Shown in pieces: positions 1-9,733 of a DNA stretch of 64,000 bases (the stretch's first letter is position 1; the number at the start of each line of letters is the position of its first letter). A program made the position numbers and the translations under genes. This stretch comes from Trebonia sp963773105. Lineage in GTDB: Bacteria > Actinomycetota > Actinomycetes > Streptosporangiales > Streptosporangiaceae. The notes under the pieces are model-generated. The model had not been told where the DNA came from. It did not search any database and worked only from the letters and a program-made list of their open reading frames with translations. The DNA is taken from positions 186,001 through 250,000 of the forward strand of contig CAVZAA010000007.1 in NCBI GenBank assembly GCA_963773105.1, written 5' to 3'.

Positions 1-1
1 C

Positions 2-2089
2 GCGCGCTTCGACCTAGTGCCCGCGCGCATCCAGAGCGCGGCCCGCGGCGCCGACGGCGGCCTGCCGGGCCTGCTCAGCGTGGGCCGGTCGCCGGTCACT
101 AGTTCCGGCGCGGCCACCATCATCGCCGCGTTCGCCGTGGTCATCGCGGCGTTCGTGGTCATCGTGAACGGGCTGGCGAGCGCGCCCGCATCCGGGCTCG
201 CCCTCGTCATCGCAGGTGGCGCGGCCGTCCTGGTCGTCGGCGTGCGGATCCTGATGCTGGTCAGGGAGAACGGCGTCGCGGTGCGGATGTGGCGCGAGGC
301 CAGCAGGAGCCTGCGCGATCTGGCCGACCGGACCGGCGACATGGTGCTGATCTGCGACCTCGACGGGACCATCAGCTACGCCAGCCCGCTGGTGTCCGCG
401 TTCAGCTACTCGCGGGAAGCGGTGGTCGGCAAGGCGCTCAGCGACTTCGTCCACCCCGAGGACATCGGAGCGGCGCGGGCGGCGGTCGCGGGCGTGATCG
501 GCCTGCCCGAGGAGGAGGCGCTGACGGCCGCCGCGGCCGACAGCGTCCTCGCACCCGGCGCGCGCGGCGGGTACGAGGACGGCGCCGCCGAGCGCAGCGG
601 CCGCTTCTCCTGCCGGGTGCGCGCCGCCGACGGCACCTGGCGGCACGTCGAGTGCGCGGTCCTGCTCTACCGGCTGCCGGGCGAGCCCGCCCGGCTGCTG
701 GTCAGCGTCAGGGACGTGTCTGACCAGGTGGCGCTGCGCCAGCAGGTGACCCACCTCACCTTCCACGACGGGCTGACCGGGCTGCCGAACCGCGCCTACG
801 TCGAGGAGCGCGCCCGGGAGGCGCTGGAGCCGTCGTCGGACCGGCAGGCCGGCGTGATCTTCCTCGACCTGGACGGCTTCACCGAGGTGAACGACCTGGT
901 CGGCCACGGCGCGGGCGACCTCGTGCTCGCCCAGGCGGCGCGGCGGCTGCGGGAGGTCGTGCCCGCCCAGGAGACCGTCGCCCGCTGGGGCGGCGACGAG
1001 TTCGCAGTGCTGCTCGAGAACGCGGCCGGCACCCAGGAGATCGTCGAGCTGGCCGAACGGCTGGCCGGCATCGTCGCCGGGGCGCCGTTCAAGATCGCCG
1101 ACCGGGAGATCGGGCTGACCGCCAGCGTCGGCGTGGCGCTGGCCGACGAGAGCGCGCCCGGCGTGGTGCTGCGCAACGCGGACGTGGCCATGGCCAAGGC
1201 CAAGGACAGCGGCGGCGCCCGGGTGGAGGTCTACGCACCGCAGATGCACGCGGACGTGGTCCGCCGCCTCGACATGGCGAGCGACCTGCAGCGCGCGATC
1301 ACCAGGGAAGAGCTGACCCTGCAGTACCAGCCGATCGTCGAGCTGGCCACCTCGCGCGTCATCGGGGCCGAGGCCCTGGTCCGCTGGTGGCGCGGGGACG
1401 AGGCGGTATCGCCGCGGCAGTTCCTGACCGTGGCGGAGGACTCCGGGCTGATTAACGCGCTCGGCGAGTGGGTGCTGCGCAAGGCCTGCGCCCAGGGCGC
1501 CGCGTGGCGGGACGCGTCGTGGGACGTGGGCGTGTCGGTGAACATCGGCCTCCGCCAGCTGAACGCACCGCAGTTCTCCGCCCAGGTGGCGGCCGCCCTG
1601 GCGGAGAGCGGACTGCCTCCGACCGCGCTGACCATCGAGGTCAGCGAGCGGATGCTGGTCGAGGACGCCGGGCTGATCGGCGACCGGCTGGCCGAGCTGC
1701 GCGATCTCGGGGTCAAGCTGGCCATCGACGACTTCGGCACCGGCTACGCCTCGCTCGCGCACTTGCGGCAGCTGCCCGCGGACATCATCAAGATCGACCC
1801 GTCGTTCGTCTCCGGGCTCGGCAACGATCCGGTGCTGACCCTGCTGACGAAGACCATCGTGCAGGTCGGTCGCGACCTCGGCATGCAGGTGGTCGCCGAG
1901 GGCATCGAGCAGCCGCGCCAGCTGGCGGAGCTGAAGGAGATGGGCTGCGGCTACGGCCAGGGGTTCCTGGTCGCCCGGCCGATGGCCGCCCCCGGCGTGG
2001 AGGCGCTGATCAGGACCGGGAGCGGTCTCGAGTCCAGAATTTCCGGACAAGTCGTCTCAGATAGTGAGACGAAGCCGGTGATAATTTGA
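2..2089 (+). CDS. PAS-GGDEF-EAL cyclic-di-GMP signalling protein (5' end outside window)
   Basis: Bifunctional cyclic-di-GMP enzyme candidate. The frame is open to the window edge, so the true start may lie upstream; GTG at 17 is the first internal start. From that GTG there are two hydrophobic segments (about residues 35-85), a PAS domain (about 95-240), a GGDEF domain with an intact RWGGDEF motif (about 323-329), and a C-terminal EAL domain. The EAL domain keeps GAEALVRW, the SVN asparagine, IEVSE, IDDFGTGYASL, IKID, AEGIE and GYGQGF, so phosphodiesterase residues look complete. An RxxD inhibitory site is not seen before GGDEF. In Streptomyces such proteins set the c-di-GMP that controls BldD; that role here is inference. 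Confidence 0.9.
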   Translation, partial: ARFDLVPARIQSAARGADGGLPGLLSVGRSPVTSSGAATIIAAFAVVIAAFVVIVNGLASAPASGLALVIAGGAAVLVVGVRILMLVRENGVAVRMWREASRSLRDLADRTGDMVLICDLDGTISYASPLVSAFSYSREAVVGKALSDFVHPEDIGAARAAVAGVIGLPEEEALTAAAADSVLAPGARGGYEDGAAERSGRFSCRVRAADGTWRHVECAVLLYRLPGEPARLLVSVRDVSDQVALRQQVTHLTFHDGLTGLPNRAYVEERAREALEPSSDRQAGVIFLDLDGFTEVNDLVGHGAGDLVLAQAARRLREVVPAQETVARWGGDEFAVLLENAAGTQEIVELAERLAGIVAGAPFKIADREIGLTASVGVALADESAPGVVLRNADVAMAKAKDSGGARVEVYAPQMHADVVRRLDMASDLQRAITREELTLQYQPIVELATSRVIGAEALVRWWRGDEAVSPRQFLTVAEDSGLINALGEWVLRKACAQGAAWRDASWDVGVSVNIGLRQLNAPQFSAQVAAALAESGLPPTALTIEVSERMLVEDAGLIGDRLAELRDLGVKLAIDDFGTGYASLAHLRQLPADIIKIDPSFVSGLGNDPVLTLLTKTIVQVGRDLGMQVVAEGIEQPRQLAELKEMGCGYGQGFLVARPMAAPGVEALIRTGSGLESRISGQVVSDSETKPVII
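2052..2072. repeat. 8-bp inverted repeat at the 3' end of the GGDEF-EAL gene
   Basis: TCGTCTCA and TGAGACGA are separated by a 5-base loop, inside the last codons of the GGDEF-EAL gene and about 50 bases before the ilv leader peptide. No T-run follows, so it is either an operator for the ilv promoter or a weak hairpin near the stop. Confidence 0.5.
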
Positions 2090-2121
2090 CGTGAGGCAGG
2101 CTCGTGGGTGAGGGTGTAACC

Positions 2122-2169
2122 GTGAAGCGAAACTACATCCTCGTACTTGGCTGGCGCGCAGAAAGCTGA
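2122..2169 (+). CDS. ilv operon leader peptide (15 aa, Ile-Leu-Val-Leu)
   Basis: A GTG-started 15-codon frame reads MKRNYILVLGWRAES and stops with TGA. Four consecutive branched-chain codons (ATC CTC GTA CTT) sit in its middle, followed by overlapping hairpins and a terminator just before ilvB. This is the classic arrangement of transcription attenuation: a ribosome stalled for Ile, Leu or Val tRNA changes the RNA fold downstream. A purine-rich GGGTGAGGG precedes the start. It is too short for ordinary gene finders. Confidence 0.85.
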   Translation: MKRNYILVLGWRAES

Positions 2170-2224
2170 CCCAGCTGATTTCTGCGCGCGCCCCTCGACT
2201 GCCGCCCGGCACGAGGGGTTTTTT
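2154..2224 (+). terminator. ilv attenuator: paired hairpins ending in an intrinsic terminator
   Basis: GCGCGCAGAAA (2154-2164) is the perfect complement of TTTCTGCGCGC (2179-2189), with an inner AGCTG/CAGCT pair. This hairpin overlaps the end and stop codon of the leader peptide. Immediately after it, CCCCTCG (2191-2197) pairs with CGAGGGG (2212-2218), followed by six T residues. The order of leader peptide, long hairpin and terminator supports attenuation of ilvBNC-leuB-ilvE. Which strand acts as antiterminator is not resolved by eye. Confidence 0.85.
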
Positions 2225-2437
2225 AATGCCCACCGCGCACATCGTGACATCGTGACCAAGGAAGCCACCCGATGACCGAGCAGACGAGTCCAGTCCCTCC
2301 GAAGGCGCACGCTCCCTCACCGCTGGACATCCCGGCGAGGACAGCCGCCCAGAAGTCGGCCCAGCCCAGGCCGACCGCCCCCGCGCAGCCCGCGCCGGCG
2401 TCGCAGCCGCCCGCCCAGCAGCCGGCCGGGCCCGGCC

Positions 2438-4210
2438 GTGGCGGCCCCGACCAGGGTCACCGGGGCGCAGGCCCTCGTCCTGGCCATGGAGAAGGTCGGC
2501 GTCGAGGTGGTGTTCGGCATTCCCGGCGGTGCCGTTCTGCCCGCCTATGACCCGCTGCTCGACTCGAAGCAGATCAGGCACATCCTCGTCCGCCACGAGC
2601 AGGGCGCCGGGCACGCGGCGACCGGCTACGCGCAGGCCACCGGCCGGACCGGCGTCTGCATGGCGACCAGCGGGCCCGGGGCGACCAACCTGGTCACGCC
2701 GCTCGCGGACGCGTACATGGACAGCGTGCCGGTGGTCGCGATCACCGGCCAGGTCTCCACCAGCCTGATCGGCACCGACGGGTTCCAAGAGGCGGACATC
2801 TCGGGGATCACATACCCGATCACTAAGCACAACTTCCTCGTGACCAAGCCCGAGGACATCGCCCGGACCATCGGCGAGGCCTTCCACCTGGCAGGCACCG
2901 GGCGGCCGGGCCCGGTGCTGGTGGACATCGCCAAGGACGCGATGCAGGCGATCACCGAGTTCAGCTGGCCGGTCGCGTTCGACCTGCCCGGCTACCACCC
3001 GGTCACCCGGCCGCACTCACGACAGGTGCGGGAGGCGGCCAAGATGATCATTGAGGCCAAGCGGCCGGTGCTGTACGTCGGCGGCGGCGTCATCAAGGCC
3101 GACGCGTCGGCCGAGCTGCTGCAGCTGGCCGAGCTCACCGGCGCCCCGGTGGTCACCACCCTGATGGCGCGGGGCGCCTTCCCCGACAGCCACGCGCTGA
3201 ACCTGGGCATGCCCGGCATGCACGGCACGGTCGCCGCGGTCGGCGCGCTGCAGAAGGCGGACCTGATCGTGGCCCTCGGCGCCCGCTTCGACGACCGGGT
3301 GACGGGCAAGCTCGACTCGTTCGCGCCCGACGCGCTGATCGTCCACGCGGACATCGACCCGGCCGAGATCTCCAAGAACCGCCGGGCCGACGTGCCGATC
3401 GTGGGCGACTGCAAGGAGGTCATCTCCGAGCTGACCGTCGCCGTGGCCACCGACCACCAGCACGGCCGCAAGGGCGACTACGCCCAGTGGTGGGTTCAGC
3501 TCGACCACCTGCGGGACAAGTACCCGCTCGGCTACGACCAGGCGGACGACGGCAGCCTGGCGCCGCAGTACGTGATCGAGCGGATCGGCCAGCTCGTCGG
3601 CCCGGACGGCGTGTACCTGGCCGGGGTCGGCCAGCACCAGATGTGGGCGGCCCAGTTCATCGGCTACGAGAAGCCGCGGACCTGGATCAACTCCGGCGGC
3701 GCGGGCACAATGGGGTTCGCCGTCCCGGCCGCGATGGGCGCCAAGGTGGGGCTGCCGGACGCGCAGGTCTGGGCGATCGACGGCGACGGCTGCTTCCAGA
3801 TGACCAACCAGGAGCTCGCGACCTGCGCGATCGAGGGCATCCCGGTCAAGATCGCGATCATCAACAACGGCAACCTCGGCATGGTCCGCCAGTGGCAGAC
3901 GCTCTTCTACAACGAGCGGTACTCCAACACCAACCTGGGCGACAGGAAGACCGAGCTGAGGGGCACCAGGGTCCCTGACTTCGTGAAGCTGGCCGAGGCC
4001 TACGGTTGCATCGGCCTGCGCTGCGAGCGCCAGGAGGACGTGGACGCGGTCATCGAGCAGGCGATGGCGATCAACGACCAGCCGGTCGTGATCGACTTCA
4101 TCGTGCACAAGGACGCGATGGTGTGGCCGATGGTCGCGGCCGGCACCAGCAACGACGACATCAGCTACGCCCGCGGCATCGCGCCGCAGTGGGAGGAGGA
4201 CGCGCAATGA
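2438..4210 (+). CDS. ilvB: Acetolactate synthase large subunit
   Basis: Condenses two pyruvates to 2-acetolactate, or pyruvate with 2-oxobutyrate, the first common step of Val/Leu/Ile synthesis; uses thiamine diphosphate and FAD. The start of the enzyme fold (TGAQALVLAMEKVGVEVVFG), the TPP-binding RHEQGAGHAA and the GDGCFQMTNQEL...NNGNLGM motif are all present. The continuous frame begins at GTG 2438. However, ATG 2272 with the good upstream site AAGGAAG opens a Pro/Ala-rich frame (MTEQTSPVPPK...) that looks like the usual actinobacterial IlvB N-terminus and runs out of phase by one base near 2425-2437. The real gene is therefore probably 2272-4210 with an indel. It overlaps ilvN by ATGA. Confidence 0.95.
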   Translation: MAAPTRVTGAQALVLAMEKVGVEVVFGIPGGAVLPAYDPLLDSKQIRHILVRHEQGAGHAATGYAQATGRTGVCMATSGPGATNLVTPLADAYMDSVPVVAITGQVSTSLIGTDGFQEADISGITYPITKHNFLVTKPEDIARTIGEAFHLAGTGRPGPVLVDIAKDAMQAITEFSWPVAFDLPGYHPVTRPHSRQVREAAKMIIEAKRPVLYVGGGVIKADASAELLQLAELTGAPVVTTLMARGAFPDSHALNLGMPGMHGTVAAVGALQKADLIVALGARFDDRVTGKLDSFAPDALIVHADIDPAEISKNRRADVPIVGDCKEVISELTVAVATDHQHGRKGDYAQWWVQLDHLRDKYPLGYDQADDGSLAPQYVIERIGQLVGPDGVYLAGVGQHQMWAAQFIGYEKPRTWINSGGAGTMGFAVPAAMGAKVGLPDAQVWAIDGDGCFQMTNQELATCAIEGIPVKIAIINNGNLGMVRQWQTLFYNERYSNTNLGDRKTELRGTRVPDFVKLAEAYGCIGLRCERQEDVDAVIEQAMAINDQPVVIDFIVHKDAMVWPMVAAGTSNDDISYARGIAPQWEEDAQ

Positions 4211-4734
4211 GTGATAAGCACACCCTCTCGGTCCTGGTCGAGAACAAACCGGGCGTCCTGGTCCGGATCGCGGGCCTGTTCTCCCGGCGGGGGTTCAACA
4301 TAGAGTCGCTCGCGGTCGGCCCGACGGAGCACGCGGAGATCTCCCGTATGACGATCGTGGTGGACTGCGAGGAGCACCCGCTCGAGCAGGTCACCAAGCA
4401 GCTCAACAAGCTCATCAACGTGCTCAAGATCGTCGAGCTTGAGCCGACCCAGGCGGTGCAGCGCGAGCTGATCCTGATCAAGGTCAGGGCCGACACCGAC
4501 ACCCGGTCGAAGGTCCTGGAGACGGTCGCGCTGTTCCGCGCGCACGTCGTCGACGTGGCCCTGGACGCGGTCACCGTCGAGGCGACCGGCAGTCATGACA
4601 AGCTAGACGCACTGGTCAAGGTCCTCGAGCCGTTCGGACTCAAGGAGCTGGTCCAGTCGGGCACGATCGCCGTCGGCCGCGGCGGCCGGTCCATCACGGA
4701 CCGAACCCTCAGGCCGCTCGAGCGTTCCGCCTAG
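4207..4734 (+). CDS. ilvN: Acetolactate synthase small regulatory subunit
   Basis: 175 residues. It activates IlvB and confers valine feedback inhibition. The N-terminal ACT domain (LSVLVENKPGVLVRIAGLF, FNIESLAVGPTE) is followed by the ALS_ss C-terminal domain (RELILIKVRAD). ATG at 4207 overlaps the ilvB stop (ATGA), indicating coupled translation and a matched stoichiometric complex. The frame is open upstream but only inside ilvB, so the overlap start is chosen. Confidence 0.96.
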   Translation: MSDKHTLSVLVENKPGVLVRIAGLFSRRGFNIESLAVGPTEHAEISRMTIVVDCEEHPLEQVTKQLNKLINVLKIVELEPTQAVQRELILIKVRADTDTRSKVLETVALFRAHVVDVALDAVTVEATGSHDKLDALVKVLEPFGLKELVQSGTIAVGRGGRSITDRTLRPLERSA

Positions 4735-4819
4735 AACCAAGATCAAAACAGTCATATCGAACGGACGCGTGGCTTCGCCATCGCCCTCCATTACCCAGAT
4801 TCAGAAAGAGGCCATACCA

Positions 4820-5818
<999 letters not shown>

Positions 5819-5876
5819 CGAGCACAGCAGAGTAAGCCGCGTCCGTTCGACATATATGAAGTTAGGGTTTGACTTT

Positions 5877-6926
5877 ATGGGATCAACCATAAGGCTCGCC
5901 GTTATCGGCGGGGACGGCATCGGCCCCGAGGTAACGGCCGAGGCGCTGAAGGTGCTCAGGGCGGCGACGCCGGACGTGACCTTCGACACGACCGACTATG
6001 ACCTGGGCGCACGTCGCTGGCATCGCACGGGCGAGACTCTCCCTGACGCGGTTCTTGAGGAGATCAGGGCGCACGATGTCATTCTCCTCGGCGCGGTCGG
6101 CGACCCGACCGTGCCGAGCGGGGTGCTCGAACGCGGGCTGCTGCTGCGGCTGCGGTTCGAGCTCGACCACTACGTGAACCTGCGGCCGGTCCGCCTCTAC
6201 CCGGGGGTGGTGTCGCCCTTGGCGAAGGGATCGCCCGAGGCCATCGACATGGTGGTCATCCGCGAGGGCACCGAGGGCCCGTACACCGGGGCGGGCGGCG
6301 TGATGCGCCGCGGCACCCCGCAGGAGCTGGCCACCCAGGAGTCCTTCAACACCGCGTTCGGCGTGGAGCGGGTCGCCAGGTACGCGTTCGGTCAGGCGAT
6401 GGCGCGGCCGAGGAAGAAGCTCACGCTGGTGCACAAGACCAACGTGCTGACCTTCGCGGGCGACCTGTGGCAGCGGACGGTGGACTCGCTGGCCAAGGAG
6501 TTCCCCGAGGTATCGGTCGAGTACCAGCACGTCGACGCCGCCTCGATGTTCTTCGTCAGCCAGCCGGAGCGGTTCGACGTCATCGTGACCGACAACCTGT
6601 TCGGCGACATCCTCACCGACCTGGGCGCGGCCATCGCCGGCGGCATCGGGCTCGCGGCCAGCGGCAACATCAACCCCACGGGCGCTTACCCGTCGATGTT
6701 CGAGCCGGTGCACGGCAGTGCGCCCGACATCGCGGGCAAGTCCAAGGCCGACCCGACTGCGGCGATCCTGTCGGCGGCGATGCTCTGCTCGCATCTGGGC
6801 ATGACCGCCGCCGCGGCGAAGATCGAGCAGGCGGTCGCGGCCGACATCATCGAGCGTCAGGGCCAGTGGCAGGCGCGCACCACCGTAGAGGTGGGCGACG
6901 ACATCGCCGACCAGGTTGCCGGATAG
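5877..6926 (+). CDS. leuB: 3-isopropylmalate dehydrogenase
   Basis: Oxidatively decarboxylates 3-isopropylmalate in leucine synthesis. The N-terminus reads STIRLAVIGGDGIGPEV; the substrate and metal motifs are intact (TVDSLAKEF, TDNLFGDILTDLGAAI), as is the cofactor loop EPVHGSAPDIAGK. ATG 5877 is chosen with GTTAGGG upstream; ATG 5856 would add seven residues (MKLGFDF) without a good ribosome site. It lies 58 bases downstream of ilvC and is likely co-transcribed, so one leader controls both Val/Ile and Leu branches. Confidence 0.95.
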   Translation: MGSTIRLAVIGGDGIGPEVTAEALKVLRAATPDVTFDTTDYDLGARRWHRTGETLPDAVLEEIRAHDVILLGAVGDPTVPSGVLERGLLLRLRFELDHYVNLRPVRLYPGVVSPLAKGSPEAIDMVVIREGTEGPYTGAGGVMRRGTPQELATQESFNTAFGVERVARYAFGQAMARPRKKLTLVHKTNVLTFAGDLWQRTVDSLAKEFPEVSVEYQHVDAASMFFVSQPERFDVIVTDNLFGDILTDLGAAIAGGIGLAASGNINPTGAYPSMFEPVHGSAPDIAGKSKADPTAAILSAAMLCSHLGMTAAAAKIEQAVAADIIERQGQWQARTTVEVGDDIADQVAG

Positions 6927-6968
6927 CCGATAGTAAGAAGACACAGCAGCACGAGAAAAGGACCGTCA

Positions 6969-8084
6969 GTGATGACCGCAAGCCCCGGCACCGAGATCGA
7001 GTTCGAGATCCACCCGTCCCAGACGCGGGTGCCAACCGCCGAACGTGAGCGGGTACTGGCGGCGCCGGGGTTCGGTCAGGTCTTCACCGATCACATGATC
7101 ACCCTGCGCTGGTCGCAAGAGCGCGGCTGGCACGACGGCAAGCTGGAGCCGTACGGCCCGTTCGCGCTCGACCCGGCCACCTCGGTCTTCCACTACGGCC
7201 AGGAGCTGTTCGAGGGCCTGAAGGCCTACCGGCAGGCCAGCGGGTCCGTGGTGATGTTCCGGCCGCAGGCCAACGCGGCCAGGTTCAACGCCGGGGCCCG
7301 CCGGATGGCGATGCCCGAGTTGCCGGAGGAGACGTTCCTGCGGGCGCTCGAGCTGCTGGTGGCGCAGGACAAAGAGTGGATTCCCGAGGGCGAGGGCAAC
7401 AGCCTCTACCTGCGCCCGTTCATGATCGCGACCCAGCGCGGCCTGGGGGTGAACCACCCCTCGTCGGCGTACCTGTTCTGCGTGATCGCGTCGCCGGCCG
7501 GCGCGTACTTCGGTGCGTCGAAGGCCGTCAAGGTCTGGCTCTCGGAGGACTACACCCGGGCCGCTCCCGGCGGCACCGGCGCGGTCAAGTGCGGGGGCAA
7601 CTACGCCGCCGCCTTCGCCGCCCAGCAGCAGGCGGTGGACCAGGGCTGCGACCAGGTGGTGTGGCTGGACGCGGCCGAGCACCAGTGGGTCGAGGAGATG
7701 GGCGGCATGAACCTGTGCTTCGTGTACGGGTCCGACGCCGACGCCCGGATCCTGACCCCCGCGCTCACCGGGTCGCTGCTGCCCGGGATCACCAGGGACT
7801 CGCTGCTGCGGCTGGCCCCGACCCTCGGCATCCAGGCCGAGGAGGGGCGGATCTCGGTCCCGCAGTGGCGGGCCGACTGCGCCGCGGGCTCGCTGACCGA
7901 GGTGTTCGCCTGCGGCACGGCGGCGGTCATCACGCCGGTCGGGTCGGTCGACGGGGCCTCCGGCGGCTGGACGATCGGGACCGGCGCACCCGGGCCGGTC
8001 AGCCTCCGGCTCAAGGAGGAGCTGATCGGGATCCAGTACGGCCAGCGGCCCGACCCCTTCGGCTGGGTCTACAAGGTCGCCTGA
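6969..8084 (+). CDS. ilvE: Branched-chain amino acid aminotransferase
   Basis: PLP enzyme carrying out the final transamination to Leu, Ile and Val. 371 residues, the long (BCAT class II-like) form: FHYGQELFEGLKAYR, RPFMIATQ, the PLP lysine in GAVKCGGNYAAAFAAQ, and EVFACGTAAVITPVG near the C-terminus. Start GTG 6969 or ATG 6972; AAAAGGA lies 7-10 bases before. It is the last gene of the operon, and a strong hairpin follows at 8222. Confidence 0.95.
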   Translation: MMTASPGTEIEFEIHPSQTRVPTAERERVLAAPGFGQVFTDHMITLRWSQERGWHDGKLEPYGPFALDPATSVFHYGQELFEGLKAYRQASGSVVMFRPQANAARFNAGARRMAMPELPEETFLRALELLVAQDKEWIPEGEGNSLYLRPFMIATQRGLGVNHPSSAYLFCVIASPAGAYFGASKAVKVWLSEDYTRAAPGGTGAVKCGGNYAAAFAAQQQAVDQGCDQVVWLDAAEHQWVEEMGGMNLCFVYGSDADARILTPALTGSLLPGITRDSLLRLAPTLGIQAEEGRISVPQWRADCAAGSLTEVFACGTAAVITPVGSVDGASGGWTIGTGAPGPVSLRLKEELIGIQYGQRPDPFGWVYKVA

Positions 8085-8221
8085 CCGCCTCCTCGCCTCC
8101 GGTCACCCGGCGGTGCGGCGGGTTCGATGACGCTCCGTGACCATCGTTGTCAGGCGGTCGGCTGCGACGTCGACGGTTCGGTGGGGTGATTGATGGCCGT
8201 TGGTAGGGATCTGAGGGGCCT

Positions 8222-8246
8222 GAAACCCCGCCTAGGGCGGGGTTTC
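8222..8246 (+). terminator. Hairpin terminator after ilvE
   Basis: GAAACCCCGCC pairs perfectly with GGCGGGGTTTC across a three-base TAG loop. It lies 138 bases after the ilvE stop. No long T-run follows, which is common for actinobacterial terminators. Confidence 0.8.
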
Positions 8247-8380
8247 GGGGTCGGCGTCGGGTCGCCCGCGAGAAGTCTTTCAAATTTCTAGTCACGTAAA
8301 GCAACCATCCGAGCACCGCTTGGCGTCTTAGCTAGTGACTGAGGCCCGCTTGGGGGGTTGCGGCCCAGTCAACGTGAGAG

Positions 8381-8481
8381 CCGGGCCTCATCTCGGGGGA
8401 GGCCCGGACTTCATGGCCGGCTCCGACCCTGCCTGGCCCCTGCGGGCGCGTCTCGGCCACCGCCAGCGCCCGCAGGGGCCA
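8381..8481 (+). other. Non-coding stretch with two long perfect hairpins upstream of ssrA
   Basis: The 570 bases between ilvE and tmRNA hold no convincing gene. Besides the terminator there are two stems. CCGGGCCTC (8381-8389) pairs with GAGGCCCGG (8399-8407). A 16-bp arm starting TGGCCCCTGCGGG (8434-8449) pairs perfectly with 8466-8481 across a 16-base loop. Neither is followed by a clear T-run. It could be a structured small RNA, processed leader RNA or stacked terminators; I cannot choose. Confidence 0.5.
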
Positions 8482-8656
8482 TCTCGCTTTCTGGACCGCA
8501 GCCAACGCCGCAGGATCGCCGCAACCCCACTCCTCAAGCGGGTCTCGGCCACTCAGTCCCGGCCTCCGCCGGGAATCCCTGTTGGCGGCGCGGTGTTAGG
8601 CCATGTATGGTTGTAGTTGGCGGAAGCGCCAAGCGCGGCCGTCTACAACTAAACAG

Positions 8657-9042
8657 GGGGGTGAACGGTTTCGACTTCGGTGGTTAATCCTGGAGAAGCG
8701 AGCCGAGGGTGGCGGACGTAACCTCGTAAAAATGCGACCGCAAACCACAAGTGCCAACTCAAATAGCACTGTCAAGGCGCCTCGCGCCACTTTCGCTCTC
8801 GCTGCCTAAGCGGGACTGAAAGGACTGTCAGCCCGGGAGTGCCTTCGGCCCGGATCCTGGCATCAGCTAGGAGGCTAAACTAGCCAGTCCGGTCACGGGG
8901 TCGGCTAGGAAATCAAACAGTGACTGAGCCCGTCGGCGTCTTGCCTGCGTGATCGCCGGGGCTGAGAAAAACAAAGCAGGCTGCGCTCGGAGAAGAACAG
9001 GAAAGGTCCCGAAGGACAGGGGTTCGATTCCCCTCACCTCCA
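8657..9042 (+). ncRNA. ssrA: Transfer-messenger RNA (tmRNA)
   Basis: Rescues stalled ribosomes with SmpB and tags proteins for proteolysis. The 5' GGGGGTGAACGGTTTCGAC is the conserved tmRNA start. The acceptor stem forms between GGGGGTG and CACCTCC at the 3' end, with the T-loop GGTTCGATTCC before it; A9042 is the discriminator and CCA is not encoded. The tag frame begins at GCC 8753 and ends TAA 8807-8809, giving ANSNSTVKAPRATFALAA with the usual ALAA end. About 386 nt, a normal length. smpB is not in the window. Confidence 0.95.
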
Positions 9043-9084
9043 AGAGCGCTCAGTCATAATCCCTGAGCGTTGTTGGAGATGTTA

Positions 9085-9582
9085 TTAGGCCGCCGTAGGG
9101 CTGCCTTCCCCTGTGTATGAATTCTCGTCGCCGTATAGGGCGATGATTTGGCGTGCCCACGCGACAGCTTCGTCAGCACGGATGCCCGTCGGCTGGGGGC
9201 GTGTCCACAGCTCCAGGTTCTCAGGCCGATTGTCGTCTTTGACGCCGTTGCGATGATGCACGTTCTCTCCGGGCAGGAGAAGCCGGCCGAGCATCTCCTC
9301 GTGATGGTCTGGGCACCAGAGCATCCGAGGACAGGCAACGGTAGCTACGTCTTCGAGCATGTCCTGGTCATGGAGGTACCCGCGCTTGTGTCGCGTCCGG
9401 CCTCCCCGCCAGTTGCTGTTCATGCTCCCTGCCTCGGTGCGGCAGGCCGAACACATGGCCGCCTGATACTGCTTTCGCGCCCCGCAGGAGCAGAGGTTGT
9501 GGGATCGGCATGAAGGGCAGCGCAGGTGGCCGCTTGACGGCTGAAACTCGCGCCCGCATTCGGCGCAAACTCGAATGTTCAT
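9085..9582 (-). CDS. HNH endonuclease with N-terminal zinc ribbons
   Basis: 165 residues. The N-terminus has several Cys pairs (CAECGREF, CPSCRSHNLCSCG, CSACRTEAG), the middle a WRGGR segment, and the C-terminal half an HNH core VHHRNGVKDDNRPENLELW typical of HNH_3 homing-type and phage nucleases. The gene ends 43 bases from the 3' end of tmRNA, a frequent integration target, so it may be cargo of a past insertion; no repeat of the ssrA 3' end was found nearby. Target unknown. Confidence 0.8.
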   Translation of the reverse strand: MNIRVCAECGREFQPSSGHLRCPSCRSHNLCSCGARKQYQAAMCSACRTEAGSMNSNWRGGRTRHKRGYLHDQDMLEDVATVACPRMLWCPDHHEEMLGRLLLPGENVHHRNGVKDDNRPENLELWTRPQPTGIRADEAVAWARQIIALYGDENSYTGEGSPTAA

Positions 9583-9733
9583 GTCGTCATTGTATCGAAC
9601 ATAGATTCATGTGCTCGACTTGAAAACAACGTGTTGCCGAACTTCGATCCGTCCGCAGTACCTCAGATCAAAGCCTTGTCGGAGGGTGTAAGGTTCGTCA
9701 CAACGACGCACGAGCGAGAAGGTGGCTGGGATC

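Noticed and set aside
14..2050. Long minus-strand frame opposite the GGDEF-EAL gene
   Set aside because: Arg/Gly/Asp-rich shadow of a high-GC gene; no domain, and the plus strand has complete GGDEF and EAL motifs.
8603..8809. 68-codon frame ending ANSNSTVKAPRATFALAA
   Set aside because: It reads through tmRNA; only the tag part is translated, by trans-translation.
9020..9084. tmRNA 3' end as an attachment site for the HNH gene
   Set aside because: No second copy of the ssrA 3' sequence was found downstream within the window.
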